DNA of 64,000 nt. Origin: Gorsachius magnificus (taxonomy: Eukaryota > Chordata > Aves > Pelecaniformes > Ardeidae). The translations under genes were made by a program, and so were the position numbers. Shown here piece after piece: positions 63,601 to 64,000 of this stretch; position 1 is the first letter of the stretch, and the number at the start of each line of letters is the position of its first letter. The notes under the pieces are model-generated. The model ran no database searches and had not been told where the DNA came from. It saw only the letters and a list, made by a program, of their open reading frames with translations. The stretch lies in assembly GCA_034008185.1 (NCBI GenBank), contig CM067083.1, forward strand, positions 496,001 through 560,000, in the 5' to 3' direction.

Positions 63601-64000
63601 CAAGGACTGAAATCCCACGTGCAATAAAGTGAGAGGCTTAAAATCTGTGGAACTGTTATTAATGCCAAAATGCAATCAACAGGGTGAAAAACAGTTCAAC
63701 AACAGCCAACACCACGTTTTCAAAATCTCCCAGTTGCTATGTAGGAATTGTAGGAGGCGGTCAGCTTCCAAAAAACAGAGCACCCTTTAGCTTAGAAAAA
63801 AGGAACTGCCGACGGCTGAACTCTGAAAGTCTGGCCGTGCCATGGAAATGTGTAGATGAAGACAAGTTACGTCTTAAAATTGCTGACATTTTCTACCCCT
63901 ATGGCCCTGTGTTGGCAGTGGCTGCTATGTTGGTTTAAGGGTGATTGTTTTTTCAAACAGAAACGGGAATTATTTTTCTTTTAAATCTGGTCTACATCAG
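54645..64000 (-). other. RALGAPA2 intron, incomplete (over 9.3 kb)
   Basis: No exon matching the next upstream RALGAPA2 segment was found. Contents are the 30-bp minisatellite near 57 kb, AT-rich single-copy DNA including a repeat-free block around 57950-58450, and chance open frames of up to 179 codons with no domain. An 84-codon plus-strand frame at 63684-63938 is unrecognised and probably not a gene. Confidence 0.65.
56951..57122. repeat. Minisatellite, five to six copies of a 30-31 bp unit
   Basis: The unit is built from CAGCAGAAGCTGGTACAG followed by a C-rich tail CACCCCCCTACC. The middle copies are identical or nearly so; the first two have a CCCCCC tail without the A. On the minus strand it makes a 10-residue periodic open frame (LYQLLLGRGV), a by-product of the 30-bp period rather than a gene. 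Confidence 0.92.

Overview
The window looks like avian nuclear DNA. It carries CR1 retrotransposon 3' ends with the TCATAGAA octamer tail, a decayed avian-type endogenous retrovirus (ERV), and a split vertebrate gene with short exons and canonical GT-AG introns. There is no bacterial-style gene organisation; nearly all long open frames are chance frames in GC-rich DNA.

The one protein-coding gene I can support is RALGAPA2, on the minus strand, encoding the catalytic alpha-2 subunit of the Ral GTPase-activating complex. Fourteen consecutive internal exons lie between 54644 (5' side) and 29140 (3' side). They encode about 779 residues, and splice phases fit at every junction. They cover the C-terminal part of the helical-repeat region and almost all of the Rap/Ral-GAP domain, including the HLGND motif that carries the catalytic asparagine thumb. 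I identify it as RALGAPA2 rather than RALGAPA1 from paralogue-specific residues, especially in the last exon seen. The exons encoding roughly the first 1,050-1,100 residues lie above 64000. The short terminal exon, about 30-40 residues, was not found below 29140.

Layout: 1-29139 has no gene I can support. It would be the last RALGAPA2 intron/3' region or intergenic DNA toward the neighbour expected from mammalian synteny (INSM1, not seen here). It holds several CpG-rich blocks (strongest at 19.9-20.4 kb), one clear CR1 element at 11.2-11.7 kb, and small tandem repeats. The interval 29140-54644 is RALGAPA2. Its 8.2-kb intron (34620-42775) holds three CR1 remnants of different ages. Its 2.8-kb intron (47839-50596) is almost filled by an ERV remnant in the same orientation as the gene. 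From 54645 to 64000 is further RALGAPA2 intron, with a 30-bp minisatellite near 57 kb and no recognisable exon.

The most unusual structure is the ERV. On the minus strand its order is pol fragment, then LTR, then a primer-binding site. A single intact provirus does not give that order, so it suggests the relic of a tandem or rearranged insertion. The primer-binding site resembles the complement of a serine tRNA 3' end. I found no convincing new gene system in this window.
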